Assembly (NCBI GenBank): GCA_011525445.1
Contig: WTGE01000368.1
Location: forward strand, 1 to 6,829
Origin: Synechococcus sp. CO36386bin_37
GTDB lineage: Bacteria > Cyanobacteriota > Cyanobacteriia > PCC-6307 > Cyanobiaceae
Length of the DNA: 6,829 nucleotides
Reading direction: 5' to 3'
Shown: in pieces, positions 6,540-6,829 of the stretch
How the letters are laid out: every line of letters starts with the position of its first letter
How positions within the stretch are numbered: the stretch's first letter is position 1
Program-made: the position numbers and the translations under genes
The notes under the pieces: model-generated
Database searches by the model: none
What the model saw: only the letters and a program-made list of their open reading frames with translations
Told to the model about the DNA's origin: nothing

Positions 6540-6733
6540 CCGGAATCACATGCTTCACCATTTGTAGGCTTCATTTCGTAGTAGATAGGCGAAACACATG
6601 TTGTCCCCAAAGTATTCACATAACCTAGAGGGCATTGATTGTGACCTTGCGCTTTTGGAATCTTTTTTTGAGCGTTAACCTCAGTGGGTGCAATCAATGA
6701 AATTAGCAGGCCTACAACAACAAAACGACCCAT
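6500..6733 (-). CDS. Small secreted protein with duplicated Cys-bracketed motif
   Basis: I do not recognise a named family. From ATG 6733 there are 77 residues; an in-frame ATG at 6751 would add six (MSCSDP). The start MGRFVVVGLLISLIAPTEVNA is a typical signal peptide with an AxA-like cleavage site (VNA, then QKK), so a mature product of about 56 basic residues should be exported. The mature part has exactly four cysteines arranged as two 13-residue units: CPLGYVNTLGTTC (34-46) and CDSGWMNVGAGYC (62-74). Both follow C-x2-G-[YW]-x-N-x6-C, which suggests an internal duplication and two disulfides in the periplasm or outside. The linker is SPIYYEMKPTNGEA and the tail RKK. A related gene ends 36-54 bases upstream. 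The role is unknown; a structural, binding or peptide-effector function are all possible. Confidence 0.75.
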   Translation of the reverse strand: MGRFVVVGLLISLIAPTEVNAQKKIPKAQGHNQCPLGYVNTLGTTCVSPIYYEMKPTNGEACDSGWMNVGAGYCRKK

Positions 6734-6787
6734 TGGATCTGAACAACTCATTGCACCATAGGGATGGAAAGACCATCTTGCAGAAGT

Positions 6788-6829
6788 TCACTCCTTGGTG
6801 TTTTTACGGCAGTACCCCCCTCCTATGTC
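6788..6829 (-). CDS. C-terminus of a second copy of the small Cys-motif protein (truncated by window)
   Basis: Reading in from the right edge, 13 codons (DIGGGYCRKNTKE) end in TGA at 6788-6790. They align with the end of the neighbouring downstream protein, NVGAGYCRKK: shared are the [IV]-G-x-G-Y-C-R-K core and the position of the last cysteine. This indicates a tandem paralogue in the same orientation, 36-54 bases upstream of its relative. Only the tail is visible, so signal peptide and repeat number cannot be judged. The match is short (eight of nine aligned positions identical or similar), but its location directly before the relative makes chance unlikely. Confidence 0.6.
   Translation of the reverse strand, partial: DIGGGYCRKNTKE

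Overview
The window looks like a piece of a marine picocyanobacterial chromosome, either Synechococcus or a low-light Prochlorococcus of the MIT9313 type. The basis is the principal sigma factor tail, the hemC sequence, the rpoD/hemC neighbourhood (recalled from these genomes, not searched) and mixed base composition: moderate-GC housekeeping genes separated by distinctly AT-rich stretches. Strain level cannot be decided by eye.

Left part (1-2422). The window opens inside the 3' end of a group 1 sigma-70 gene (rpoD/sigA), followed by a small hairpin and an AT-rich orphan gene of about 111 residues (414-749). A minus-strand conserved-looking gene (850-1305) follows; its central segment has the pattern of an Sm-like small beta-barrel. 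It is divergent from hemC (1472-2422), which encodes porphobilinogen deaminase of the heme/chlorophyll pathway and has the dipyrromethane cysteine and catalytic aspartate in place.

Middle (2423-3940). hemC converges, with only 6 bases between stop codons, on a minus-strand exported L,D-transpeptidase gene (2429-2995). Then comes over 900 bases without a confident gene. Its first part holds a doubtful 57-codon ORF. The rest is AT-rich and holds protein-like open stretches without starts, which may be decayed genes or chance. A long imperfect hairpin at 3861-3902 lies just downstream of ppa.

Right part (3941-6829). All genes are on the minus strand, so transcription runs right to left: the tail of a small Cys-containing protein (6788-6829), a second complete relative (6500-6733), a small two-helix membrane protein overlapping it (6273-6539), a carboxypeptidase Taq-type M32 metallopeptidase (4610-6151) and a family I inorganic pyrophosphatase (3941-4528). 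ppa and the peptidase are separated by 81 bases and could share a transcript.

Most of the window is ordinary housekeeping sequence. The least explained content is the tandem pair of small secreted proteins built from a duplicated 13-residue Cys-bracketed unit at the right edge, and the Sm-like candidate beside hemC. I see no tRNA, rRNA, CRISPR array, insertion sequence or phage gene cluster.
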